DNA from: Uranotaenia lowii
Taxonomy: Eukaryota; Arthropoda; Insecta; Diptera; Culicidae
Direction of reading: 5' to 3'
Length of the DNA stretch: 64,000 nt
Assembly (NCBI RefSeq): GCF_029784155.1
Contig: NC_073692.1
Coordinates: forward strand, 234,812,503 to 234,876,502
A program made the translations under genes and the position numbers. Every line of letters starts with the position of its first letter. Positions within the stretch are counted from its first letter, which is position 1. A model generated the notes under the pieces. It was not told the DNA's origin, did no database searches, and saw only the letters and a list, made by a program, of their open reading frames with translations. Positions 11,606-21,754 of the stretch are shown in pieces.

Positions 11606-12902
11606 TTAAGGGGGGGGGGGGGGGGGGTGTGGTAGGGTCTAACACTTTCAAAAATCGATTTTTTTATTTTTTTATTTTCTTATTGTAAAACATTTCAAGA
11701 ATGATGTGTCAAATTTTCAAGTCAATTGAAGCAAAACTGTAGAAATTATAGGCCTTTATCTCCTCCTATCTAATACTGCAAGAAAGCAAGAGCAGAAACT
11801 TCAAACGCGTTTTTCTCGAAAGCACATTTTTAAAGTCCGTGAACATCGTCATTTGAAAACTACTTCACCGATTCTTTTCAAATTTGGAACATATTTTCTA
11901 CATATAAAATACCAGACCCCAACGTTTTTCTTTTTTTTTTTATTTTGGGGAGATTTTACAGATAAAAAATGGCGGATTTTTTCGTGAAAAATCGTAGTTT
12001 TTACTTCAAACAGTCACAAAAATTTCATAAAAGTTTTTTTTAGTTAAATAAAAACGTTGGGGTCTGTCGAAACCGACCGTAATTACCACCATTTTCTTCC
12101 ATTCTAATTCAAATTTCTTTCACACGACAGATCAACGCGAGCCATCTCTCATAAAGTTAGTCTATAAACTGATCTCGCTTTTCATTTCAAAACGCATCGT
12201 GCTCTCTTTTTCAGAACTCTACACACATCTCTTTCCTCTCGTTACTCGACGCTCATGCATGTTGCCGACTGCCGGCCGACCGTGCCATTGTCGAAACCGA
12301 CCGTAATTACCACCATTTTCTTCCATTCTAATTCAAATTTCTTTCACACGACAGATCAACGCGAGCCATCTCTCATAAAGTTAGTCTATAAACTGATCTC
12401 GCTTTTCATTTCAAAACGCATCGTGCTCTCTTTTTCAGAACTCTACACACATCTCTTTCCTCTCGTTACTCGACGCTCATGCATGTTGCCGACTGCCGGC
12501 CGACCGGTTATTTCTCTGTGCTCTCTCATTTCCTGTTTACCGTGTTGCCAATCTTTCAGTGTAAACCTTTTGTTTAATCTATTTATGCAAGCCTTATTTC
12601 CTACAGGGTCTAGGAAAACATCTATTAAAAATATTTTTCTCTGATTTTTTGACTTCAGATGATTCTGTGCTGAGATACAGTGTCCACCTCAAATCCTGTT
12701 ATCTAAAAGGCATCCTCGAAAGTGCTCCGTCACCGGCTCATTTTTCAATATTTTTCTACGAAAAAATTACTAAATGTTCTTTTAACAATGCTTTGTATAA
12801 TGCAAAAAATTTTAATACATTTTTTTGAACGACAGCTCCAGCAAAAAATCGTGAAAATGGTGTTTTTTTTATACCCGTTAGACCCTACCTTCCCCCCCTT
12901 AA
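11606..12902. mobile_element. TTAA-flanked MITE with poly-G end
   Basis: TTAA lies at both boundaries (11606-11609 and 12899-12902). Left TTAAGG(n)...GGTAGGGTCTAAC and right GTTAGACCCTACCTTCCCCCC-TTAA are inverted terminal sequences. TTAA target sites are characteristic of piggyBac-type transposition. There is no transposase. The interior has a 224-bp tandem duplication and repeats an 'aaaaacgttggggtct'-type block. Confidence 0.7.
12067..12506. repeat. Two-copy direct tandem duplication, period 224
   Basis: The segment from tcgaaaccgaccgtaattac to gccgactgccggccgaccg occurs at 12067-12282 and again at 12291-12506 with no difference I could see by eye. The near-perfect identity implies a recent duplication (or unequal exchange/assembly duplication) inside the TTAA element. 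Confidence 0.9.
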
Positions 12903-13034
12903 TGAAAAGTGCATCCCATGGGAAATTTGCAGTTTGTATCAATATGCCAACGAATTTCTCACCGAAGATGAAATCAGGAATCATGCACAAAAAGACAAAA
13001 CCCTTTCGTTTCACAAAAATTTACGGCCTTACTC

Positions 13035-13680
13035 ATGTTTAAGGTAATTGCCAAAGATTCAATCTACAGAAACGGTATAGTTTCAAATAACGGATGTGCC
13101 GTTATTCTGCTACAACTTAGAACTAAGGCTCTTAGTGTAGCACATGAGGGGCACCATCTACAAGCGAAATTAAAAAGTATCCTGCGGAGAACAATCTGGT
13201 GGCCGAAAATGGCCAGTGATGCTAAAAATTGGGTCGCATCATGCTGCGTAAGTACTCCGATGCAACGAGTTTTCGCGTCTAAGGCTGTTAGGGACACTAT
13301 CGCTATCGGTTTTAACGGGCCCTACGCGAAGGTGGGGAATATTTTAACCCTCGTTGTGATAGATCTAAGATCGCGTTACGCTATCGCTAGGCCAGTCAAA
13401 TCTACAAGATTTCAGCTAACCGAGGCTATTTTAAATAGCATATTTGAAAAGGAAGGTTTTCCGAGCTCTATAAAATCCGACAATGGCCCTCTATTTAACG
13501 GTACTGACTACGCTCGATTTTGTTCATCATGAGGAATAGAAACCATATTCTCAACACCGTTTTACTCTTAGCAGAATGGCCTTGTTGAGAGCTTCATGAA
13601 AGTAATCGTTTCCACTTGTAAGCAAATGAATCGAGATATACTTTATGTTTTTTTCAGAGAAATTGAGCATTCATTTTAGT
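13035..13680 (+). pseudogene. Ty3/gypsy-type integrase fragment
   Basis: Conceptual translation gives an HHCC-type zinc region (AHEGHHLQAKLK... WWPKMASDAKNWVASCCVS) followed by the catalytic core: LTLVVIDLRSRYAIARPVK with the middle region, and SIKSDNGPLFNG with the second Asp. After an in-frame TGA at about 13530 the frame continues as GIETIFSTPFYS, another stop, then NGLVESFMKV, which carries the catalytic Glu. At least two stops and the absence of RT, RNase H and LTRs make it an inactive remnant. Gypsy is favoured over BEL from the spacing and the SDNGP motif, but not certain. Confidence 0.75.
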
Positions 13681-14158
13681 TGAATTTTGCTTATAAAAAC
13701 CTCTGATATGTGCCCAACAGACCTCTTGTATGTTTGTGTAACAAGAGCCCTATACTTATAGTGTTCTCGTTTGTTAGCAGTGGCATGGCAACCTAGTTAT
13801 CCATGAGTTTTGCCCTAACTGCTGTCATTGTGTTCGTTTATTAATCCTAAAGTCCACCAGTTTTGCCCGAGGTTTGAACCTCAAGCAGGCGGTTGCAACC
13901 CGTAGAATTTGTCAGTGTTGGGGGTAAACATCAGCCTGTTTACATCTCAGGTGGCGATGGAAATCCCGTGCTAAGTGTTAGTAAAGTTTTTTTTTGTAAA
14001 CATTGTAACCAAGACAATTCGTGACGTCAGTTGCATTTTCAAACAAACAACCATCATCGCTGTACCAGCGAAAACAAGAGAAAATATCATTGCCTGCTGT
14101 TTACGATTCTCGCCTAGGATACATAAACATCCTGGCAAGTGACGAAGGCTTTGTTTAG
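13681..14158. other. Host DNA left of the P-type insertion, no gene seen
   Basis: No ORF or clear element boundaries. GC-richer than the MITEs and possibly an older repeat. Confidence 0.35.
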
Positions 14159-14166
14159 CTTTTTAC
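14159..14166. repeat. 8-bp target-site duplication, left
   Basis: CTTTTTAC immediately precedes the left terminal sequence TAGAGTGCCTATAAGGAGAG, and the same eight bases follow the right terminus at 32643-32650. P-type transposases generate 8-bp duplications. Confidence 0.8.
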
Positions 14167-14184
14167 TAGAGTGCCTATAAGGAG

Positions 14185-15634
14185 AGCAGGGATGCCAGGT
14201 GTAGAGGATAAAAAAACTGGGCAATTTTGAAAAAAGTCTGTGTTAACTGTGCATAAGGAAGATCACAAATGGGGGGGGGAGTGCGTTTGCTATATGGTAT
14301 TCGGGTTATTTTCGACTTGAGAACTATACAAACACTGTTTCCTACCACATACCTTTTAAAAAAATACATTTAATAAATGATTGGTCAAATAGCAATGAAA
14401 ACAAGCGAGATTTCAAGCTAATCTGGCCCTTACGGATCAAATTCGATACATGAATATTAAGTCTGTAAAATCTGGGCACTCTCAGCAAAAATCAGGGTAA
14501 AATCTGTGTCTGACCAATATCTGGACGAAGGGTCAAAAGTCTTAGTTTAACAGACAAATCTGGGCACCTGGCAACCCAGAAGGAGAGTAACGGACAAGGA
14601 ATATTTAAAGAAGGTAGTGTCGAGGCAGCCCTGCTTTAGTATTAGTACACACTGCGACGTCACAATCACGAAAAATCTGTTAATTTACTAGGAAATTTGC
14701 CTTTTTCATTGATAATTTGAAGAATTTGCTGGAAATGTTCCACTTTTAATACCTGTTATTCTAGAAGGATTCTTGCTCTTCAAGATTGGTACGAAAAAAG
14801 TTGGATTTTCGAGTAATTTTTGTATGAAATAGACCATCGAAGTTCGAAAAAATGGTGGATTTTCCCTACTCAAATTTGCAAAACTTAAAAATTAGTTCAA
14901 AGTCTTGCATGAAAATGATCAAGTCAGTGCAGCTTAAGATCCTTATTACAAAAAAGTTATCAAAAAACAAACTTTGATATAAAACCACAATTATTTATTC
15001 GCATTTTAGGAAATCGAGTTAACAATAATCAATTGATGTTAATTGTTCTACATAACAATTGAATATGGTAAACCGATTGGATAAAAATCATGACAATCAG
15101 TTGAACACTCAATAACTACCAGCTAGACCTTTTTAAAGTAGATTTTATCTTCGTTTTTGAACGTTTAAGCTTCAAGATGACATTGCGTTCATTATTAAAA
15201 TGAGAAAAAAAACATAATACAATCTTCAAAGGACCAGAAAATTTCATAACATAGTGAAATAGAGGTCTTACAACACAATCAAAATAAAATTGGAATTCAT
15301 TTTCGTTCTAAAACATGTTTTTTTTCAAATTTCTGCCATTCGCATATAAATTTTCGATATATTCGTTTTTGTGACATAAAAAAAAAATCCAATATGGCTC
15401 TCGACACTACCTTATTTAAATATTCCTTGAGTGACGGACGACATTCTATCCCAAACAAAATAAATGTCTTTGGAAACAATGAAATTTACAGCTGGGAGCA
15501 CTGGTTCAGTTTAAGCCTTCAAGTGACTTTTGCGAAATGATGCTTTTGTTTACTTTTCGTTGTACTTTGATTGTCGGTTTAGTGGTTTATTGCGTTTAGT
15601 TTTAGTGAGAAAGCATAAGAATTTGTTCGAAACA
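14185..15634. other. 5' region of the P element, non-coding
   Basis: About 1.45 kb between the left terminus and the THAP start codon. It contains a (g)8 run at about 14272 and AT-rich sequence, but no ORF of note. It is long for a P-element leader, so an unrecognised old insertion may lie here. Confidence 0.4.
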
Positions 15635-17611
15635 ATGAAGTGTTTTGCTAAATATTGCACAAATTAACACTAAACATACCGCCACTTTGTATATACCTAT
15701 TCATACCGCGAGCGGTCAAATGACGGCAAACACCGTTTTCGCTAAAACTCCCTTGTTTCTCAACCGATTTCTTTAAAATTTATAGTTTTGAAAAGCTTAT
15801 AATTCGACTCAAATATGTTTCTCAGACAATTTTCAGCTACAATCAATAACTTTAAAGTTATTTACAGTACAAGAAAAATTTTATGAAAAAACATGCTTCA
15901 GGACAAAGGTTGTAAATCAGTTATTAAGTGCTCGAAAAAAATTTCACTAAGTGCCTGAGAAAGCTGAAGTTAGAAGCTTTATGTTGCACATATGGAAAAA
16001 AATTTTAAAAATTTTCTAAGATCATGGCCACAAAAAATGTAAAAAAGTTGTGTAAAACCCGTACTTTTCAATCAATCAACTGCCAAAGCTGTTCCTGTTA
16101 CAGTAGAAAATTTTGAAAAAGTGAATTGAAAAGTAGACGTAATTTGTCACATTTTGGCATCTTTAGATTTTTAAAATACTAAATACATAATTTTTGACGG
16201 CTTTTCAAAGGTAGTTATTTTGCGAACTTTTTATGAATCTGGATTTTCTGAGACAATCCCTACACCCAAATTCAGCTTTGCACTGGATTTTGAGTACGTT
16301 AACGAATAGTTTAGGCAATAAAACTATATGCAAAAGAAAGCAAATTTCATGCCGGTTCTAGTGATGTAACTGCATTGGCGGTGCAATGCTTTACAAAAAT
16401 ATAATAAATATATTTCTGAAAGTAAAACTAGAAAATTTGAGCTAATGCTTGTTTGTTTTTTCGTTTCTTTTCATCCGTCTTCGTGTGCAAAATAGCTTTG
16501 AGATATTACCACCCACTGCGCCCGTCTGCCAAGCAAGAATTTGTGCTGTCTTCTCAAAATTCAGAAACTAGTTCACTGTTTTATTTATCATATTTTTGCC
16601 AAGCATTGCACCGCCAATGCAGTTACACTACTAGAACCGGTATGAAATAAGCTTTCTTTTGCATATAGTTTTATTGCCTAAACCTTACGTTAACGTACTC
16701 AAAATCCAGTGCAAAGCTGAGCTTAGGTGTAGGAATTGTCTTAGAAAATCCAAATTGATAAAAAGTTCGAAAAACAGCTACCTTTGAAAAGTCGTCATAA
16801 ATTATGTACTTCGTATTTCAAAAAATCTAAAGATGCCAAAATGTGACAAATTACGTCTACTTTTCAATTCACTTTTTCAAAATTTTCTACTGTAACAGGA
16901 ACAGCTTTGGCGGTTGATTGATTGAAAAGTACGGGTTTTACACAACTTTTTTGCATTTTTTGTAGCCATGATTTTAGAAAATTTTCAAAAAATTTTTCCA
17001 TATGTGTAACATATAGCTTCTAACTTCAGCTTTCTCAGGCACTAAGTGAAATTTTTTTCGAGCACTTAATAACTGATTTACAACCTTTGTCCTGAAGCAT
17101 GTTTTTTCATAAATTTTTTCTTGTACTGTAAATAACTTTAAAGTTATTGATTGTAGCTGAAAATTGTCTGAGAAACATATTTGAGTCGAATTATAAGCTT
17201 TTCAAAACTATAAATTTTAAAGAAATCGGTTGAGAAACAAGGGAGTTTTAGCGAAAACGGTGTTTGCCGTCATTTGACCGCTCGCGGTATGAATAGGTAT
17301 ACCACATACGTTATTCGAAAACCGTAACACTTAAAAAAAATTTAAAAACGCAAAAATACTTGCATTTCAAAAACAAAAATAGTCCTGTCGTTAATTTTGC
17401 GAAAAAACAATTATATAAGGCGTAATCATCGTTTAAAGTTCAAAAACCGTCATTTGACCGCCTCCGGTACGTTTAGTGTTAAACAACACCGGGATTCAAG
17501 AACATTGGGTTCTTTCGATTTCCAGCGGATGAAGACCTGCAAGTTGCATGGAAAAAATTCTGTGGATTCCCAGGTCATTTCGAAATTACAGCTAGTTGCC
17601 GAGTGTGCAGC
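15635..17611 (+). pseudogene. THAP zinc-finger exon of P transposase, split by foldback
   Basis: ATG at 15635 opens MKCFAKYCTN, the start of a C2CH THAP domain. The frame is cut after about 11 codons at TTAA by the foldback element (15664-17482). Beyond it, in another frame, the domain resumes as GFKNIGFFRFPADEDLQVAW, then KKFCG and a CRVCS motif that ends at a GTAAGT donor (17612). THAP domains bind the transposon ends. The continuation exon starts at 17680 after TTTCTGCAG (EDVYFASGKGKIVR, then an in-frame TGA). Confidence 0.75.
15664..17482. mobile_element. Foldback element with ~0.7-kb inverted arms, TTAA target
   Basis: TTAACACTAAAC at left and GTTTAGTGTTAA at right form a perfect 12-bp terminal palindrome containing the TTAA site. 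Inside are long near-perfect inverted arms, roughly 15697-16395 and 16600-17305 (cctattcataccgcgagcgg in one arm, ccgctcgcggtatgaatagg in the other), separated by a ~200-bp loop. The right shoulder has an extra ~150 bp. No transposase is encoded; TTAA suggests piggyBac-type mobilisation. The RNA or single strand would form a very long hairpin. Confidence 0.85.
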
Positions 17612-17679
17612 GTAAGTAAAAATCGTTGAAACATAGGGAGCTAACTGAATATTTGCGAAAATAGTTTCACTTTCTGCAG

Positions 17680-18013
17680 GAGGATGTATATTTTGCTTCC
17701 GGCAAAGGAAAAATTGTGCGGTGACGTACGGCAGTCCCAGTGTACGGCGTTCCACAGATTGCCGACTTTACTCTCGAAGAAGATGACCTGAGCGTGGACG
17801 TATCGAATGCGAACAGTACCATTGAGGAACCTGGTTCGGCAGTTAACACAGAGATGTCTTCCGAAAATATGATTCCAGTAGAGTGCTCCCCGTATGACGA
17901 ACACCGAGTTGTTTGTGCTGGCCCAAAGTTAAAAGAGGTAGTTGGTAAAGGTAGAGGTAAAAGTTTGTACGTAATGGGTTTCATTTGGACTTATGATTCG
18001 CAAATAAAACAGT
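17680..18013 (+). pseudogene. P transposase exon 2 fragment (THAP end and acidic linker)
   Basis: After the acceptor at 17678-17679 the frame reads EDVYFASGKGK, a TGA, then AVPVYGVPQIADFTLEEDDL and a Ser/Glu-rich linker to about 18010, where a MITE interrupts. The AVP motif is a conserved THAP-domain feature. After the MITE (18946) a heptad-like Lys/Glu/Gln-rich stretch follows (VNREVVELKKRCHGLEKVV), a likely dimerisation coiled coil. Confidence 0.6.
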
Positions 18014-18945
18014 TACCGTAAACTGGGGGAACTTTGATCACTTTTTTCATTCATTTTGGAATATTTTGGAAGGGGATGCTTTTTCGGAATACCTAAAAGC
18101 TTTAAAACCTTTACTGAGGTGAGGAGTTATAAACATGATCATGTATTGCAGTAAATTCAAACGACATTAGTGGTCATAATTAAATGTTTGTTACAAAACC
18201 AGATTTCGAGTTTCGGGGTAACTTTGATCACTATGGTTTTTACGTATCTCAGCATCTTCAAATTTATTGTTTTGATGCCATTAAGCACACAAGACTCAAA
18301 AAATCGATAACAGTATTTTTTATTTGGACTCAATTGAATTTTTCAACGTTTTCCTTCAAAAACAAATACACTCGAAATATGGACAATTTGCTGCATACAT
18401 TTAGGGGCAACAATTATAAACATTTCTCAATATTTTTTGGCCTCAAAAACAAATAAAATTTTACCTTCATGCAATTCCCTAAGTCCTCGTACTGTTCCCA
18501 CGTTCTTTTTTTCTTCAAACTTTACCATTTGATAGAGTTTTTACCCATTTTTCTTATACAGGCTTTTTCATGGAAAATTACCGTTTTTTTTTTCAATATC
18601 CAAAAATTATCATCAAATGACCATAAAAATAAAACTTAAACCTAACCTAAACCAAGAAAAATAGTTTAACTTTCACATAAAACAACCCGTTTGCTCCTGA
18701 ATGATTTGATCAGAAGAGATGTTTGTTTGTGAGCCTTCAAAAAACCAGATATTTTATGATTTTAAAATTATATTTTAAGTAATATAAAACATCTCCTAAT
18801 AAAAACCAAATTTAGTTTATTTGTAACTCAATTTACAGGCTTTCAAAGGTGGTAAACAGTTTTCAGATATTTTAACTTTATACTTAGGTAATGATGATTA
18901 TCTGCAAAAAAATCTAGCTGATCAAAGTTCCCCCAGTTTACGGTA
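18014..18945. mobile_element. TACCGTAA-family MITE, intact copy
   Basis: A 932-bp element with nearly identical inverted ends of about 27 bases starting TACCGTAAACTGGGGGAACT. It is inserted between the linker and coiled-coil coding parts of the P transposase. It is the best-preserved member among the copies at 2278-4189, 9050-9716 and 44880-47446. Confidence 0.85.
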
Positions 18946-19958
18946 CTTGAACAAAGTAAACCGGGAAGTAGTCGAATTAAAGAAGCGCTGCCATGGTCTT
19001 GAAAAAGTTGTCAACCAAAAGAAGCAATTGATTACACAACAAGCGAAAACTACTGATCTGGCTCTAAACGCTCTCTACAGGACATTTAACTCCGATCAGG
19101 TCGACATGCTTTAGTACCAGAAAAAACTGCCCTGGTCGTAATGAGACTGTGACAGAAAGTCTTAAGACAAAATTCGTGTGCGGAACGAAGGGTTACGAGC
19201 ACCAGCTGAGTAAATATCCTCTTCCATCCGAACGCACGTTGCAACGAAAGGTGGAAGAGTTGTCATTCAATCCAGGAATTTTGGACGATGTATTGGAGCT
19301 TTTGAAGCTGAAAGTCAGTACAATGCCTCCAGAAGATCTCGACTGTGGGCTCATTTTTGATGAAATGTCCATTGAAAAAGCGAAGAGCTTTTGTGTCACT
19401 ATTAGTCAGTTCTATGGTGACATAAACATGCCTGGTCAATCTGGACTGGCAACTCATGCGCATGTTTTTGTTTTGGTGGGAGTGAGAGCCAGGTGGGAGC
19501 AAACCGTCTGTTATCACTTCACGGGCAACAGTATCCCGGATAATGATCTGAAAGAGAACATCTTCAAAATTATTCAGGAAGTGGAGTCATTTGGATGTAA
19601 GGTGCATTTTTTTCACCTCAGACTGCGGTCCAAACAATAAAAAGTTGTGGAACGCTCTGGGTTTGAAATTCAACAAACATGTAGTGCTCAATAGTGAGGC
19701 TATTGAGCACCCAACAGATTCGTCGAGGAAACTGGAAATCATTCCAGACGTCATCCACGTTTTCAAGTCGGCTGTTCAAGGATGGATTAAAAATGGAGTG
19801 CTGTGGCATCTAATGGATTCTGTTCGAATGAAGTCAATATTCAACACCTTCACGATCTCGTACACTACGAACAACAGAACTTGCTAAAAGTCGCCCATAA
19901 TCTAAAACTGGAGGATGTAGAATTCGAAAAGAAATGGAATAACTTTGATGTGATGAAG
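18946..19958 (+). pseudogene. P-type transposase, catalytic N-terminal part
   Basis: The coiled-coil segment (18955-19100) runs into a stop, then a 163-codon ORF at 19149 encodes a THAP9/P-element-like core: YEHQLSKYPLPSERTLQRKV, then LIFDEMSI, which holds an expected catalytic Asp. A frameshift near 19590-19620 moves the frame to TSDCGPNNKKLWNALGL and IPDVIHVFKSAVQGWI, matching the family's GTP-binding/insertion region start. The gene is then cut by the BEL/Pao LTR at 19964 and resumes at 30750. Confidence 0.8.
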
Positions 19959-19963
19959 GTCAT

Positions 19964-20143
19964 TGTTCGCACAAATTTTTAGACACCGAAGTTCTGGGTG
20001 TAATAGCGAATAGCGCCACACCAGATTTCGCCACATCTATTGCGCGCATCCCCCTTGTCGAGTCTTAGGTACTTTTGGTCACTTCACTGGATGACCAAAC
20101 CACCGCACAAAGCGGAGAATGAAAAACCAACCTATTGCTGAGT
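19964..20143 (+). repeat. 5' LTR of BEL/Pao, left part
   Basis: The first 180 bases of the 358-base LTR, beginning TGTTCGCACAAATTTTTAG, up to the Juan insertion point. By eye it is identical to 30387-30566 of the 3' LTR. Confidence 0.9.
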
Positions 20144-20323
20144 CACTTCCATCTGTACCGTTGAGCCGTCAACACGTACGCCGGAGCATCGTATCGTTGC
20201 TGTGTACCTGCAGGAACATTTTTACATTATTTATTTTTTCCTTACCTGTTTTTCCATCAGCACTTTTCAGTGCTAAAATTATTTTCATTTTCTTTTATTC
20301 ATATTTTCTCTTTTCTTTCCAGC

Positions 20324-21754
20324 ATGGGGAAGTCATCGGCCGGCTCAAGAGCTGGTAGAAAGCGAATTGCCGAAACTAATTCAGGTCCATCGCCCAAAAA
20401 AGTTGAAATTTCCAATTCATTCGATGTCCTTCATAACATCGGTGATGAGGAAATATTCATATTTAATTCTGATAAGAGTACTAAGAAACCTTCTTCTTCT
20501 TATACTCTTAAAAACGAAAAGGTTCCACCAATTACGGTCACAATTCCTGACTTCAATGCCTTTCGGAAAGAAATCGTCACTTCCGTCAAGGATGTGAAGA
20601 TTTCTTTTCAGATCGGTCGAAGGGGAACTGCTCGTATTTTGGCGGAATCTTTTAATGATTTTCAAAAAATTTTAAATTATTTGAATAATAAAAAACACCA
20701 ATTTTTTACGTACGACACTAGAAGTGATCGTCCTTTTAAAGTTGTACTTCGTGGTCTCACCGGCGATCAGACACCGGATGAGATCACAGCTGAATTAAAT
20801 TCTTTGTTAGGTTTTTCTCCGATTCAAGTAATTCAAATGAGGAAAAGAACCAACACGAATAATATCAGTAGTGTTGGTTTTGCTCCTGAGCTTTATTTGA
20901 TCCATTTTAAAAAGGATCAAGTTAATAATTTGCAAATTCTTGAAAAGGCTCGTCTTATGTTTCATTGTCGAGTCAAATTCGAACCTTTTCGAAAATCTTC
21001 AACCAATTTCCTTCAAAATATTACGCAGTGTCGTCGTTGTCAAGCTTTTTGTCACGGCACTAAAAATTGTAGAATGAATGCCAGATGCATGCTTTGCGGC
21101 TCATTCGATCATGAAAAATCTAAATGCCTTTTTGGTGGTGATAAGCCACAAATAGAATTTTTCAAGTGTGCAAATTGCGCAGGTAATCATTCCTCGAATT
21201 CGCTAGACTGTCCCATCAGGGCAAAAATTATTGCTTCTAGGAAAAATCCCAAAGTTTCCAGAAAAGTTTCTTCTCCTCCTTCCTCTTTTTCTTCTTCACA
21301 CGTCGGGCCGGCAAACAACCTGCCTGTTCGCGGTCAGCCTCGGCCTACATTGGAATCACGGCTGGGTAATACCCGAAGTGTTTTTAATGTTACCTGTGCT
21401 GATTCTGCGCCACAGACTCGTTGTTTATCGTTCTCAGAGGTGGTTGAAAATGGGTTTCCCTCTTCAGGTTTAACTAATAAAAATGGGAAAAAACCAAGTC
21501 TCAACGTTCATGCGAAGGCTTGGGAAAATCCCCGAAATTCAAATACTTGTTCTTCTCCTTCATTTTCTGATCCTAACAATTTTGTTGATTTGGGTGAGAT
21601 TACTGAGGAAAAATTAAAATTTTTGCATCAAAATTTAATGGAAATGATGCAACTTATGTTGAAAGCAAATTCAATGTTTGAAGCTTTCCAAACTTCTTTT
21701 AATTATGCTAATAAAATTATTATGACTTTACGATTCCCTCATGGATCCAAATAG
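20324..21754 (+). CDS. Juan-like LINE ORF1 (gag-like RNA-binding protein)
   Basis: A 476-codon ORF from ATG at 20324 (MGKSSAGSRAGRKR, basic N terminus). An in-frame ATG 18 codons upstream lies in the leader and adds a hydrophobic stretch not expected of this family. The middle region resembles the RNA-recognition-like and PRE_C2HC-type portion of Jockey ORF1s. Three clustered cysteine knuckles follow (CRRCQAFCHGTKNC, CMLCGSFDHEKSKC, CANCAGNHSSNSLDC). The protein binds the element's RNA to form the RNP for retrotransposition. The C terminus is Ser-rich, then helical. It overlaps ORF2 by 14 bases. Confidence 0.9.
   Translation: MGKSSAGSRAGRKRIAETNSGPSPKKVEISNSFDVLHNIGDEEIFIFNSDKSTKKPSSSYTLKNEKVPPITVTIPDFNAFRKEIVTSVKDVKISFQIGRRGTARILAESFNDFQKILNYLNNKKHQFFTYDTRSDRPFKVVLRGLTGDQTPDEITAELNSLLGFSPIQVIQMRKRTNTNNISSVGFAPELYLIHFKKDQVNNLQILEKARLMFHCRVKFEPFRKSSTNFLQNITQCRRCQAFCHGTKNCRMNARCMLCGSFDHEKSKCLFGGDKPQIEFFKCANCAGNHSSNSLDCPIRAKIIASRKNPKVSRKVSSPPSSFSSSHVGPANNLPVRGQPRPTLESRLGNTRSVFNVTCADSAPQTRCLSFSEVVENGFPSSGLTNKNGKKPSLNVHAKAWENPRNSNTCSSPSFSDPNNFVDLGEITEEKLKFLHQNLMEMMQLMLKANSMFEAFQTSFNYANKIIMTLRFPHGSK

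Noticed and set aside
11612..11627. Poly-G run as an assembly artefact
   Set aside because: The inverted right end has a matching C-rich terminus, so a G-rich end belongs to the element; only its exact length is doubtful.
18184..18456. 90-codon ORF inside the P element
   Set aside because: It lies entirely within the TACCGTAA MITE and is not conserved in its other copies.
20270..20323. Upstream start codon for Juan ORF1
   Set aside because: The extra 18 residues are Phe/Ser/Ile-rich leader translation; the basic MGKSS start fits the family.
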